Made by a program: the position numbers and the translations under genes. Below the pieces are notes generated by a model that saw only the letters and a program-made list of their open reading frames with translations, made no database searches and was not told the origin of the DNA. This document shows, piece after piece, positions 42,744 through 50,749 of a stretch of DNA of 64,000 bases; within the stretch, counting starts at the first letter, position 1, and the number at the start of each line of letters is the position of its first letter. The DNA is from CAYMCQ01 sp964389025 (lineage in GTDB: Bacteria > Verrucomicrobiota > Verrucomicrobiia > Limisphaerales > CAYMCQ01). Location: NCBI GenBank assembly GCA_964389025.1, contig CAYMCQ010000001.1, positions 62,001 to 126,000 of the forward strand. Direction: 5' to 3'.

Positions 42744-43208
42744 ATGAATCCGCCGCCAAAGCTCGTGTTCGTTTACAATGCTGATGACGGCCTCTTCAAC
42801 GCCATCGCAGCCACGGCCCACCGGATTTTTTCACCCGCAACGTATGAATGTTCGCTCTGCCTCTATACGTATAGCGTTCGGGGAATGCACCGGGAGTGGA
42901 AACACTTTCTCGAATCGCTCGGATGTTCGTTGGTATTTTATTACCGTCAGGAGTTTCGCGCCGCTTATCCGCAGCGGGACATCCGCCTGCCCGCCGTGTT
43001 GGTGGACCAAGGCAACGGCCTGGAGTTGCTGATCGAGTCCGACGAAATCAAAGCTTGTGGCAACCTTGAGGAACTGATGCTGTTCACGCGCCGGAAAGTT
43101 GAATGGGCTTGCCCCGGGTTGGCCACCAACCGGGCCAAACCAACAGGTGACGGCGCAGAGCGTCAACTTGACCGCAATATCTCGCGAACTGGCGTCTCTC
43201 ACCTGTGA
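42744..43208 (+). CDS. Conserved hypothetical protein (YNAD motif)
   Basis: The 154-residue protein begins KLVFVYNADDGLFNAIAA, then SPATYECSLCLYTYSVRGM and REWKHFLESLG, the pattern of a widely spread hypothetical family with a CxxC. The last 30 residues look unrelated and may be the result of read-through. Position next to a sigma/anti-sigma pair gives no function. Confidence 0.62.
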   Translation: MNPPPKLVFVYNADDGLFNAIAATAHRIFSPATYECSLCLYTYSVRGMHREWKHFLESLGCSLVFYYRQEFRAAYPQRDIRLPAVLVDQGNGLELLIESDEIKACGNLEELMLFTRRKVEWACPGLATNRAKPTGDGAERQLDRNISRTGVSHL

Positions 43209-43286
43209 GTGCCGACATTTGCACAAGCCATCGCCGCCCGTGAAACGGCTTTCCAGTTTCGCACCGCAGCCCTATTATTTCGAGCG

Positions 43287-43925
43287 ATGAGCGAAGAACT
43301 GACGGCGGCGACCTCGCCACGGGAAACGGCACGACGAGCCGTGTCCCCTCCCGCCTCACGCTTGTCCGACCCCAAGACCTGGGTTGAGGAGCACGGCAAC
43401 TATCTTTTCCGCTACGCGCTCATTCGCGTCCGCAATGAAACCGTCGCGGAAGACCTCGTGCAGGACACTTTGCTGGCGGCATTTCAAGGCAAGGAGCGCT
43501 TCTCCGGCCAATCCACCGAGCGCAGTTGGCTGACCGGGATTCTCAAGCACAAGGTGCTTGATCACTTTCGCCGCCAAGCCCGCGAGCGCACCGTCAACGC
43601 GGACGATTCAATGCCCGAAGAACTGGAGGGTCGCTTCGATGACCTCGGCCTGTGGAAACACGAGCCGGAGTCCGGCCCAACGGATTGGGGCGCGGATGCC
43701 GCTGGCCTGATGCAACGCAAGGAATTCATGGCGGCCCTCAAGCTGTGCATTTCCAAACTGCCGCCGCGCTGTGCGGATGCCTTTGTGATGCGCGAGATGG
43801 AAGCGACCGATTCCGACCGCATCCAGGAATTATTGGGCGTCAGTCCCTCAAATTTTTGGGTGTTGTTGCATCGGGCGCGGATGCAACTGCGGCTCTGTCT
43901 GGAGCAAAACTGGCTGAAACACTGA
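43287..43925 (+). CDS. RNA polymerase sigma factor, ECF-like
   Basis: The 212-residue protein has sigma region 2 (YLFRYALIRVRNETVAEDLVQDTLLAAFQG in two pieces, ERSWLTGILKHKVLDHFR) and region 4 (LPPRCADAFVMREMEATDSD, LGVSPSNFWVLLHRARMQLR). I prefer ATG 43287 over GTG 43209. It is followed after 16 bases by a zinc-finger anti-sigma-like gene. It differs from the sigma factors at 29188 and 54742. Confidence 0.85.
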   Translation: MSEELTAATSPRETARRAVSPPASRLSDPKTWVEEHGNYLFRYALIRVRNETVAEDLVQDTLLAAFQGKERFSGQSTERSWLTGILKHKVLDHFRRQARERTVNADDSMPEELEGRFDDLGLWKHEPESGPTDWGADAAGLMQRKEFMAALKLCISKLPPRCADAFVMREMEATDSDRIQELLGVSPSNFWVLLHRARMQLRLCLEQNWLKH

Positions 43926-43941
43926 CCGGAGACAAATCGCC

Positions 43942-44253
43942 ATGTCTTTGAATCCTCTCCAGAAAGCCAATTACGCGATGATGCGCCTCATGGTCCGCGT
44001 GATGCCATCGTGCCGGGACATCTCCCAACTCATTTCCGATGGCATGGATCGCAATCTCCCGTTGCGAAAACGCCTGTCCATCCGGCTGCATGTGAGTATG
44101 TGTGGATTCTGCCACCGTTACGAAAAGCAGTTGCACCTGTTGCGCGAGGGCGTCGGTCACTACGCCGATCCCGAAGCGAACGTCGTCGAGAAATCCCTCT
44201 CGCCCGCAGCCAAGGCGAAACTCGAAAAAGCGTTAGCGGACGAGGCGAAGTAG
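43942..44253 (+). CDS. Zinc-finger anti-sigma-like protein
   Basis: The 103-residue protein has SCRDISQLISDGMDRNLP then HVSMCGFCHRYEKQL (about 50-64), the H-x3-C-x2-C zinc motif of anti-sigma (zf-HC2) domains, and no membrane helix. It directly follows the sigma gene and probably binds it in the cytoplasm. Soluble ZAS proteins often sense redox changes through the zinc site. Confidence 0.78.
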   Translation: MSLNPLQKANYAMMRLMVRVMPSCRDISQLISDGMDRNLPLRKRLSIRLHVSMCGFCHRYEKQLHLLREGVGHYADPEANVVEKSLSPAAKAKLEKALADEAK

Positions 44254-44264
44254 CGAGACACAAC

Positions 44265-44612
44265 TCAGCTTTTCTTCCGCGCCGATTTCTTTGCGGTCGG
44301 GTTGTAGGCCAGCGCCAGTTCCAGCCAGAACGCTAGGTCCTTGTCCGACTTCAACCCTTCAAGCTCCACGAAGACGAATCCCCGCATCGGACGACCGGTG
44401 AAGTCCATTGGGCGGCATCCCTTTCGTGTGAGCGCGTCCTCGTAAGCCTCCGGGCCGATGCGCGCCATCAGCCGGTTCTTCTCGACGCCCACGCACATCT
44501 TGCCCTTCACCATGAAACACAGCCCGCCCATCATGCGCTTGGACTCATGCTTGATTCGCTTCGCGTCGAAGAACAAACGGACGCGCTGTTCGAGTAATTC
44601 GTCGTAGGCCAT
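44265..44612 (-). CDS. TfoX N-terminal domain protein
   Basis: The 115-residue protein matches the TfoX N-terminal family: YDELLEQRVRLFF, RMMGGLCFMVKGKMCVGV and LMARIGPEAYEDAL. Proteins of this type bind other proteins in competence or regulate genes; the short forms are uncharacterised. It is the last gene of the ArsR operon. A longer in-frame start at 44696 is less likely than ATG 44612. Confidence 0.8.
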   Translation of the reverse strand: MAYDELLEQRVRLFFDAKRIKHESKRMMGGLCFMVKGKMCVGVEKNRLMARIGPEAYEDALTRKGCRPMDFTGRPMRGFVFVELEGLKSDKDLAFWLELALAYNPTAKKSARKKS

Positions 44613-44625
44613 AGCGGCTGCGTCG

Positions 44626-45045
44626 TTACCGATTGACGATTTGAGGTTTTCCAAACCGGGAATGTATCCACCCGACAAGGACACCAAACACGGCAAATTG
44701 GATCAGGCCGACGATGCTCTCCACGGCCATCCAGTGGCCAACGGATGGCACTTGGTATTTGGCCGGCTCTGCGAGGGCGGGATAGCTCACGAAGAAAACC
44801 CCGGCCAACAAGCCGAACCGCAGCCCGCTTTTCCAGTCAGATGATTGCCGCGCACACAATGCGTAGAGATACGAGAGAATCCCGCCCTGCAACACCATGC
44901 TGAAGATGCCGAGGGCGAAAATCGGTTCGGGTCGCATGAACGAGACAGCCGCGTAGTGCCCGCGATTCACGGCAAAATGCGACGTAGCCTGAACGGCAAA
45001 AGTGGCCACCATGTAGGCCAGCGTGGAAAGAATGTGCTGTTTCAT
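44626..45045 (-). CDS. Four-helix membrane protein
   Basis: The 139-residue protein has four membrane helices (about 7-27, 40-62, 72-90, 108-128) with GHYAAVSF and SYPALAEPAKYQVPS loops; a DUF-type hypothetical. GGAG lies 9 bases upstream of ATG 45045, favouring that start over 45066. Its position in the ArsR operon suggests that its synthesis is repressed with the SRPBCC gene. Function unknown. Confidence 0.68.
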   Translation of the reverse strand: MKQHILSTLAYMVATFAVQATSHFAVNRGHYAAVSFMRPEPIFALGIFSMVLQGGILSYLYALCARQSSDWKSGLRFGLLAGVFFVSYPALAEPAKYQVPSVGHWMAVESIVGLIQFAVFGVLVGWIHSRFGKPQIVNR

Positions 45046-45062
45046 GCTCATTGCTCCGTGAC

Positions 45063-45416
45063 TCAAGCAGGCTTCATTTCAGGGAAAGCCCGCGCGTCGT
45101 AAAGCAACTCCGACGATTGCAGTTTGCCTTGCCGGAACTGAATCCGCTCCGCCATGCGGAATTTTCCTTGAAATGGTTTTGTGATGTTGAAGGTAAAAAA
45201 CGACATCACCACGTCGCCTTTCTCGATCATCTCGACATCTTCAAACCGGACATCGCAGTCGAACTGCTTGATGCCCGCCAGGAGTTCGTCTGCCGAATTG
45301 GCCTGCATGAGCGGGCCGCGAAAACGCAAGTCATCGCACATGAGACTGCGTTTCGTGTTCCAATCGTGCTTTTCCATTGCTGCATAATAGCGTTTCAGTA
45401 TTTCGATGTTGCTCAT
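45063..45416 (-). CDS. SnoaL-like/NTF2-fold protein
   Basis: The 117-residue protein has the NTF2/SnoaL-like cone fold pattern: ILKRYYAAMEKHDWNTKRS, a central LMCDDLRFRGP and a strand run RMAERIQFRQGKLQSSELLYD. It binds small ligands or is a non-catalytic scaffold. It overlaps the SRPBCC gene by four bases, so both are translated together under ArsR control. Confidence 0.75.
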   Translation of the reverse strand: MSNIEILKRYYAAMEKHDWNTKRSLMCDDLRFRGPLMQANSADELLAGIKQFDCDVRFEDVEMIEKGDVVMSFFTFNITKPFQGKFRMAERIQFRQGKLQSSELLYDARAFPEMKPA

Positions 45417-45922
45417 GGGTGTTTTCCTTTCGTTGGGGTGGATTGGTTTTTATCGTAAGCCCATTGCGGCGACGCCAACAGCCTGCGGAGGCGGTCCAGC
45501 GCGCCTGTCCAGCCTTCCTGATGTCGGGCTTGCATCGGTTCATCAGGAAAGAGTGTATGCCGCACTTCGACTTCGGTCTCGCCGTCGGGACAAGGACGAA
45601 ACCAGACCGAGACCATTGTCTCCTTGCCTGCATCGGGATCGGGCGGCTGCGGCAGCCAGGAGAAAATCAGACACTTCTCCGGTTGAATCGTGAGGAAACG
45701 TCCTCGCAGGGGAAACACGCCCTGCTCACCCCAAGTGTAGCGAAAGTAGTAGTCGCCACCCTCGCGGAAGTCGAACTCGACCACCTGCATACGGATGTCG
45801 TCAGCGGGAGCTAACCAGCGCTCCAAGTGTTGGGGCTGTGTCCACGCTTGGTAAACCAGCGAAACCGGATTTGCGAATCGCCGGATGAGCGTCGCTTCAA
45901 AGCTTGGGTTTGGATTTGGCAT
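45413..45922 (-). CDS. AHSA1/SRPBCC domain protein
   Basis: The 169-residue protein starts with ATLIRRFANPVSLVYQAWTQP and has EFDFREGGDYYFRYTWG, the signature of AHSA1-type SRPBCC proteins that accompany ArsR-family regulators. It overlaps the arsR-like gene by 26 bases. The family binds hydrophobic ligands; a role in sensing or handling an ArsR inducer is likely. Confidence 0.85.
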   Translation of the reverse strand: MPNPNPSFEATLIRRFANPVSLVYQAWTQPQHLERWLAPADDIRMQVVEFDFREGGDYYFRYTWGEQGVFPLRGRFLTIQPEKCLIFSWLPQPPDPDAGKETMVSVWFRPCPDGETEVEVRHTLFPDEPMQARHQEGWTGALDRLRRLLASPQWAYDKNQSTPTKGKHP

Positions 45923-46262
45923 TTCCTTTTTGTTTTCCTTCTAGTTCGTCCAGGTAATTCGCCAACCGGTCCAGTTGGCGCTCCCAGCGTTTGCGGTAGC
46001 GTTCAATAAACTCTGCGGCCTTCGCGAGCGGAGCTGCATCCAACTGGAGGTTGTGAACACGTCCCTCGCACCGCCGCTTCACAAGGCCGGCGCGCTCCAG
46101 ATACTTGACGTGCTTGGAGACAACGTTCAGTGCGCCCGGAAAACTGTCGGCCAATTCAGTCACACACAGCTCTCTTGAAGCCAATAGTGCGAGCATCTTG
46201 CGGCGCGTTGGGTGCGCCAGCGCGGAGAAGACACCGTCAAGGCCATCATCATATTCACCCAT
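45897..46262 (-). CDS. ArsR-family transcriptional regulator
   Basis: The 121-residue winged-helix protein has FSALAHPTRRKMLALLAS and ELADSFPGALNVVSKHVKYLERAGLVKRR, the ArsR recognition helix pattern. The metal-binding ELCVCDL box is replaced by ELCVTEL, so it has one Cys and may not sense As like classical ArsR; it is of the ArsR-AHSA1 type. ATG 46262 sits inside the operator palindrome 46251-46274, which implies a leaderless or tightly autoregulated message. ATG 46340 is an alternative. Confidence 0.82.
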   Translation of the reverse strand: MGEYDDGLDGVFSALAHPTRRKMLALLASRELCVTELADSFPGALNVVSKHVKYLERAGLVKRRCEGRVHNLQLDAAPLAKAAEFIERYRKRWERQLDRLANYLDELEGKQKGNAKSKPKL

Positions 46263-46274
46263 ACGGGTGAATAT
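46251..46274. promoter_or_regulatory. ArsR operator palindrome over the start codon
   Basis: Two perfect 10-base arms, ATATTCACCC (46251-46260) and GGGTGAATAT (46265-46274), flank ATAC. The start codon of the minus-strand ArsR gene (46262) lies inside. Bound regulator would block its own initiation. It is the only such site in view. Confidence 0.75.
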
Positions 46275-46355
46275 CAGCGAACCGAACTTTCTTGTAAAGC
46301 CCGTTTTGTATTTTGTGAATGCGTTCCGATACCGTTTCACGTTTGACGGCTTGGT

Positions 46356-47069
46356 TCATCGGCCTTGCTGTGCGCAAAGAAGCTTCATCCAGTCATAGAG
46401 TTTTTTGGCCGTGCCGAAGCGCCCGACACAGTAAGCAGGAAATTCATGAGAATGCACTAAGGTGGGTATCCCCTGGGTGCTTTCAGCATAAAGGCCATCG
46501 TAACAAAGCAAATTAGCCCGCTCATGATCGGGCGGGAATCCTCGGGGCACTTTCGCCGACATCTCCCCGGTGACGGCCAGACCGCCTTTCTTCAGCTCTG
46601 CGACAATGTTGCCAAGCTTGTTTCCTTTTTCGTTATCCAGCACAGCGTCGCGGAAGCGGGCGCGGGTCGGCGTGTCGAATTCCTTTATCCCGACCACGAG
46701 CATGAGTTTTCGAGCATCAAGATGGACGTAGAAGAACGGCGCGGCACATCCGCGCGAAACATCCTCGCAGAAGCGGATGCCGACATGTGTTTTGTAAGGC
46801 GACTTGTCGTGCGAAAAACGCACGTCCCGATAGATTCGGAACACCTTGGCATTGATGCGCGGAATGTCCGAATAGGTTGCGCTCAAGCACCGGCACACTT
46901 CGGCGGCGAACGCGTGAGCCGGCGCTTCGACCAGCGTCTTGAACTCCTGTTTGTGCGCGTCGAACCACGGCTTGTTGTTGTGACGACCGAGTTCGCGAAG
47001 GAAGGCGAAGGCTTCCTGTCGGAAGCCCCCGAACTTCGCTTGGAATTGGTCAAGCGGCTTGGTTTTCAT
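46356..47069 (-). CDS. DUF2461 family protein (TIGR02453)
   Basis: The 237-residue protein matches DUF2461: FAFLRELGRHNNKPWFDAHKQ, INAKVFRIYRDVRFSHDKSPYKTH and FFYVHLDARKLMLVVG. Function is unknown; these proteins are common in soil bacteria. It overlaps the DUF1330-type gene by four bases and is co-transcribed with it under the TetR operator. Confidence 0.87.
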   Translation of the reverse strand: MKTKPLDQFQAKFGGFRQEAFAFLRELGRHNNKPWFDAHKQEFKTLVEAPAHAFAAEVCRCLSATYSDIPRINAKVFRIYRDVRFSHDKSPYKTHVGIRFCEDVSRGCAAPFFYVHLDARKLMLVVGIKEFDTPTRARFRDAVLDNEKGNKLGNIVAELKKGGLAVTGEMSAKVPRGFPPDHERANLLCYDGLYAESTQGIPTLVHSHEFPAYCVGRFGTAKKLYDWMKLLCAQQGR

Positions 47070-47845
47070 TTCTTTGGCGGCAGTGACACAGTGAAGTGAC
47101 TCACCTGCAACTTGGCCAAAGCGCCGTCGCGCTCAGGAAAGTGACTGGCCGCTTCAGGGTCTTTGATGAATCCGTCGAACTGCTGAAGGCTATCCCATTC
47201 GGTGATCCCAACCATGTGGGCGTCGAGTGAACCTGCTTTCGGCGCGAGCCCCTGCATGCCGCAGACGCTCGAACAACCGTGCTTCGAGTGAGCGAGGGGC
47301 TTCACAACCTGGAAGTATTTCTGCAATTGATCGCCCTTGCCTTCCTTCACCCAAAGAAAGGCGAACTCGTATATCTTGCCGTCGTTGAACGTGTAGCTGC
47401 CGGGTGGAATCGTGGTCGTGTGGGAGACCGACATCTTTTCCAACGCTCCGTCGCGGAGAGGGAAAAGCGCTTTCGCTTCCGGGTCGTTTAGAAATCCCGC
47501 GAACGCTTCTTCGCTCGGCCATTCTGCCAATCCAAGTTGCGTCGGGTTAAAATCACCGATGGAGGCGCGAGCCAGCTTGAAACCCGCGAGCGGACGTGCG
47601 CCGTGCTTCATGGCGATCGGCATCGCCTGTTGGAAGTAGCTTTGGAGTTCCTCCCTCTTTTCGGGTTTCACCCAAAGGGCGGCAATTTCATAAACTTTGC
47701 CTAGTTTGATTTCGATAGTGACGGATTGTGTTTCGGATGGAGCTGCGGTTGCGGATTGTGAAAGAGGCATAATGGAAAGGAGGCTGAGGATTATTGACTG
47801 GATCGAGGTAACGGTTGCTGACCGATGTTTGTTTGTGGTGTTCAT
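47066..47845 (-). CDS. Exported double DUF1330/NIPSNAP-like protein
   Basis: The 259-residue protein has a signal peptide (about 15-35) and two ferredoxin-like repeats: VYEIAALWVKPEKREELQSYFQ with AEWPSEEAFAGFLNDPEAK, and IYEFAFLWVKEGKGDQLQKYFQ with TEWDSLQQFDGFIKDPEA. The repeats are dimeric-barrel, DUF1330/EthD-like. It is the first gene of the TetR-linked pair; the operator at 47888 lies 43 bases upstream. It may bind or break down a small molecule. Confidence 0.72.
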   Translation of the reverse strand: MNTTNKHRSATVTSIQSIILSLLSIMPLSQSATAAPSETQSVTIEIKLGKVYEIAALWVKPEKREELQSYFQQAMPIAMKHGARPLAGFKLARASIGDFNPTQLGLAEWPSEEAFAGFLNDPEAKALFPLRDGALEKMSVSHTTTIPPGSYTFNDGKIYEFAFLWVKEGKGDQLQKYFQVVKPLAHSKHGCSSVCGMQGLAPKAGSLDAHMVGITEWDSLQQFDGFIKDPEAASHFPERDGALAKLQVSHFTVSLPPKK

Positions 47846-47887
47846 GTGTTGGCTCTGCTTTTGTTTTGGTTCTTTTCGTTTGCCTTA

Positions 47888-47909
47888 TTACAGAACGAAC
47901 GTTCTGTAA
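47888..47909. promoter_or_regulatory. TetR operator, site 1
   Basis: Arms TTACAGAAC (47888-47896) and GTTCTGTAA (47901-47909) pair perfectly around GAAC. It lies upstream of the DUF1330-type gene and just downstream of the TetR stop. The same sequence with two changes occurs at 48511-48532. Confidence 0.8.
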
Positions 47910-47923
47910 CGGGGCAAAATTTT

Positions 47924-48508
47924 TTATTTCATTCTTTCCAAGGCGCTTTTGATAACGGATTTCAGTTCTGAAGCTGGCTTTCCCGACCTGACGAGCACGC
48001 CGAGGCCCTGCGTCAGGCAGGTGAGATGAGCCGCGAGTTCGTCAACCTGGGAATCCGGGTGGATTTCACCGCGCTTCCGGGCGTTTCCCAAGGCATTTCG
48101 GAAGGCTGCTTCAAGCCGGGCCAAAAAAGACTCTGCCATCTTCTTGAACGCCTTGTCGTGCAGTGCGAGTTCAACGATGCTGTTGGTCATCAGACAGCCT
48201 TTCTCTTTACCCGGCCCTTGGCTTGCCCCGACTGCGCTTTCGAAAAACGCCAAGATGCTGTCCATCGCAGAATCTTTTCCCTCCATCAGACTGACTCGCG
48301 TCTCAAACATCTTAGCCGCGTAGCTTCGACATGCTTCCTCGAAAAGCCCCCGCTTATCCCCGAACATGCCGTAGAGGCTGAAACGGTTTACACCTGTCCG
48401 CTTGACGAGGTCTTCCATGGACGCGCCGTGAAAGCCGTTTTCCCAGAAGGCGTCAACGGCGCGCTCCAAAGCAACCTCTTTCGAGAATTCTTTTCTTCGC
48501 GGACTCAT
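47924..48508 (-). CDS. TetR-family transcriptional regulator
   Basis: The 194-residue protein has a TetR helix-turn-helix (ALERAVDAFWENGFHGASME, DLVKRTGVNRFSLYGMFGDKRGLF) and a C-terminal ligand domain of TetR_C_16 type, with one Cys (CLMTNS) near the pocket. It starts at ATG 48508, three bases from operator site 2, and so probably represses itself and the DUF1330-DUF2461 pair. Confidence 0.87.
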   Translation of the reverse strand: MSPRRKEFSKEVALERAVDAFWENGFHGASMEDLVKRTGVNRFSLYGMFGDKRGLFEEACRSYAAKMFETRVSLMEGKDSAMDSILAFFESAVGASQGPGKEKGCLMTNSIVELALHDKAFKKMAESFLARLEAAFRNALGNARKRGEIHPDSQVDELAAHLTCLTQGLGVLVRSGKPASELKSVIKSALERMK

Positions 48509-48510
48509 TG

Positions 48511-48532
48511 TTTCAGAACGGTCATTCTGTAA
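48511..48532. promoter_or_regulatory. TetR operator, site 2
   Basis: Arms TTTCAGAAC (48511-48519) and ATTCTGTAA (48524-48532) match site 1 except at two positions and flank GGTC. It lies at the start of the TetR gene, supporting autoregulation. Confidence 0.72.
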
Positions 48533-48577
48533 TGAGTGTTGACCATCTTGCAATCTGTGTCAACAGTGTTTCCCAGG

Positions 48578-48940
48578 TCAGGTTACTTCGGTGGAGAACT
48601 CCGCTTCCGATCTCGGCAAACCCAAGTCATCCGTGCGCGTCAGTGGCGGCGTCAGTGAGCGAATCAAAATCCCAACCACGTCGGCGTATCGCCCTGGCAG
48701 ATGTTCGCGGAGCACGTGCGCCAGGTGTTGACCGCGCTGAAGTATGGCCAGAGGCTTTAAGCCGTTCAAAGCCGAACGCTGGAACGCATCGCCGTCAAAA
48801 TCAGAACGCACAAGCGTGATGTTGTGTGCGAGACATTCGATGGCTTCCCGGTCGAGCAAATCGCCGAGCGAGCTGCCCTTTTGAATTGAACGAGGAGCAG
48901 TCGGAATGCGCGGAAGGCTGCGGTTTGATGAGGCCTTCAT
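48578..48940 (-). pseudogene. DNA alkylation-repair-like protein remnant
   Basis: The 120-residue frame resembles the N-terminal part of HEAT-like DNA glycosylases/DNA alkylation repair enzymes (RSDFDGDAFQRSALNGLKPL, LKPLAILQRGQHLAHVLREHLP). The family is about 230-380 residues, so most of the fold is missing and no downstream continuation in another frame is seen. It shares a four-base overlap with the sigma54 activator gene. It may be a small free-standing protein, but truncation is more likely. Confidence 0.5.
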
Positions 48941-50532
48941 GTCGCGCCTCTTCGCTTTAGCCCGAGCGTCTTGATGCGTGAAGCAAGTGTCGTCGGCTTC
49001 ATCCCCAACAGATCCGCCGCACCATCCGCTCCGAAGATTTTGCCACCCGTTTGCTTCAAGGCGGCGACAATGCTTTCCCGCTCATGGCGTTTAAGATCGT
49101 CGCGCGTCAGGAGCTTGGGCATTTCGGACGGCCGGGATTTGGCAGACGTGGATTCAACTGCTGCTGATGCGGTGAGTTCGAAGCGCAACGGTCCGCCTTG
49201 CGAAAGAATCACCGCGCGCTCGACGGCATTCTGGAGTTCACGGACGTTGCCGGGCCAGTTGTGGGCGGTCAGTTGAGCCATCGTTCCCTGCGTAACTCGC
49301 GGGGTAGGGCGATTCATCCGGAGGGCGCATTGTTTCACGAAATGTGCCGCCAGGGGCGGAATGTCATCGCGGCGCTCGCGCAGGGAAGGGATTTCAATCG
49401 GGAAAACGCTCAACCGGTAGAACAAGTCCTGACGAAAGCGGCCGGCTTCGACCTCCTTCTTCAAGTCGCGGTTGGTCGCAGCGATGATGCGGACGCTGAT
49501 TTTGCGCGTGCGCGTGTCGCCGACGCGTTCGATTTCCTGTTCCTGCAACACGCGCAGCAGCTTCGCCTGCATCGCGAGGGGGACTTCGCCGATTTCATCC
49601 AGAAACAGCGTGCCGCCATCTGCAATTTCGAAACGGCCCGGCTTGTCCTTGAGCGCGCCGGTGAACGAGCCTTTCACATGGCCGAAGAATTCGCTCTCGA
49701 ATAACGCTTCGGGCACAGCGCCACAGTTGATTTTGATCAGCGCGCGGTCTTTGCGCGGACTGTGCTCGTGAATGGCGCGGGCCACGAGTTCCTTGCCCGT
49801 GCCGCTCTCGCCGGTCACCAGCACGGTGGCTTCGGTGGCGGCAACGAGCTGGATTTGCTGCATCACTTTCCGCAGGCCGGGGCTGTTGCCGATGATGTCG
49901 CCGACGCCCAGCGCGGAAGTCACTTCCTCGCGCAGGTAAGTGTTCTCCTCCTCCAAACGCGCCTTCAGAAATTCAATTTCCTCGAAGGCCCGCGCGTTGG
50001 CGATGCTCACCGCCGCGTGGTCAGCGAAGACGCGCAACCATTGGAAATCCTCTTCGTCCAGCAGTCCGGTGTCAAACAGGGCCAGCACGCCCAGCACTTC
50101 GCCACGGAAGGTGAGCGGTTGTGCGGCGAACGTCTTCACTTGCTCACGTTTTATCCACCCGGGTTCGGCAATCCACTCTTCGTCGCCGCGCACACCGGGA
50201 ATCAGCAATGGTTCACCCGAGTTGCCGACGCGTCCGATTTTTCGCACGCCGAGAGGAAAACGCCGGAAGCCGCCATCGAGCTGGGTGTAGTCGCTTTTGC
50301 CATCGCCGGGATTGCCCGCGCTCGCGACAAGATGCAGGCAGCGCGTCTGGTCCGGGCACTCCGGGCGGAAGCGGCACGTTTCACAGATGTCGCCCGGCTC
50401 GATCAGCCAGATGCGCGCGAGGACGAGGTTTGGGCATTCCGCGATCCCACGCACCACTGCGTGCAACAGTTCGGAAAGCAAACGGTTCTGCGCCATGGAA
50501 ACCATGACTTGAGGGAGGTTCGCGCAGTTCAC
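48937..50532 (-). CDS. Sigma54-dependent activator with GAF domain and Cys4 motif
   Basis: The 531-residue protein has a GAF-type sensor (about 15-190), an AAA+ domain with GESGTGKE Walker A and GSFTGA (the sigma54-contact loop, normally GAFTGA), and a C-terminal Fis-type helix-turn-helix (about 485-525). The sensor contains CETCRFRPECPDQTRC (C-x2-C-x5-C-x5-C, residues 50-65), a probable metal, arsenic or iron-sulphur site. Start is GTG 50532. It lies divergent to the AhpD-like gene run with matching sites between. Confidence 0.9.
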   Translation of the reverse strand: MNCANLPQVMVSMAQNRLLSELLHAVVRGIAECPNLVLARIWLIEPGDICETCRFRPECPDQTRCLHLVASAGNPGDGKSDYTQLDGGFRRFPLGVRKIGRVGNSGEPLLIPGVRGDEEWIAEPGWIKREQVKTFAAQPLTFRGEVLGVLALFDTGLLDEEDFQWLRVFADHAAVSIANARAFEEIEFLKARLEEENTYLREEVTSALGVGDIIGNSPGLRKVMQQIQLVAATEATVLVTGESGTGKELVARAIHEHSPRKDRALIKINCGAVPEALFESEFFGHVKGSFTGALKDKPGRFEIADGGTLFLDEIGEVPLAMQAKLLRVLQEQEIERVGDTRTRKISVRIIAATNRDLKKEVEAGRFRQDLFYRLSVFPIEIPSLRERRDDIPPLAAHFVKQCALRMNRPTPRVTQGTMAQLTAHNWPGNVRELQNAVERAVILSQGGPLRFELTASAAVESTSAKSRPSEMPKLLTRDDLKRHERESIVAALKQTGGKIFGADGAADLLGMKPTTLASRIKTLGLKRRGAT

Positions 50533-50542
50533 GCGGGAAGAC

Positions 50543-50597
50543 TACGAAACTTCGGTGTGATTTGCAACGATAGTTCGTAATCTACGACTGTTCGTAG
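50543..50597. promoter_or_regulatory. Three activator-binding sites (UAS)
   Basis: Three related inverted repeats of the type TACGA-N4-TCGTA lie in the divergent gap: TACGAAACTTCGG (50543-50555, imperfect), ACGATAGTTCGT (50567-50578) and CTACGACTGTTCGTAG (50582-50597, perfect arms). Spacings of about 23 and 17 bases fit the tandem sites bound by sigma54 activators. Confidence 0.62.
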
Positions 50598-50664
50598 CGC
50601 GTCATGGTTTGGCAATGCTGCTTCATGCTGCGTATTTGCAATATCTTACACACACTTTCATCCC

Positions 50665-50679
50665 TGGCACGATGAGTGA
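50665..50679 (+). promoter_or_regulatory. Possible sigma54 promoter
   Basis: TGGCACG (50665-50671) matches the -24 element. The -12 position reads GTGA where TGC is expected, so this is a weak match. It lies 68-83 bases downstream of the UAS sites and 71 bases before the AhpD-like start. Confidence 0.4.
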
Positions 50680-50749
50680 TTAAGGAGTGCTATAACCGCG
50701 AATTGCGGATGAACAAACGAATTAAAACCAAAAGATCGAAAGAACGAAC

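Noticed and set aside
50618..50645. Second -24/-12-like sequence (TTGGCAATGCTG)
   Set aside because: The GG-to-GC spacing gives TC instead of GC; the match at 50665 has a better -24 box.
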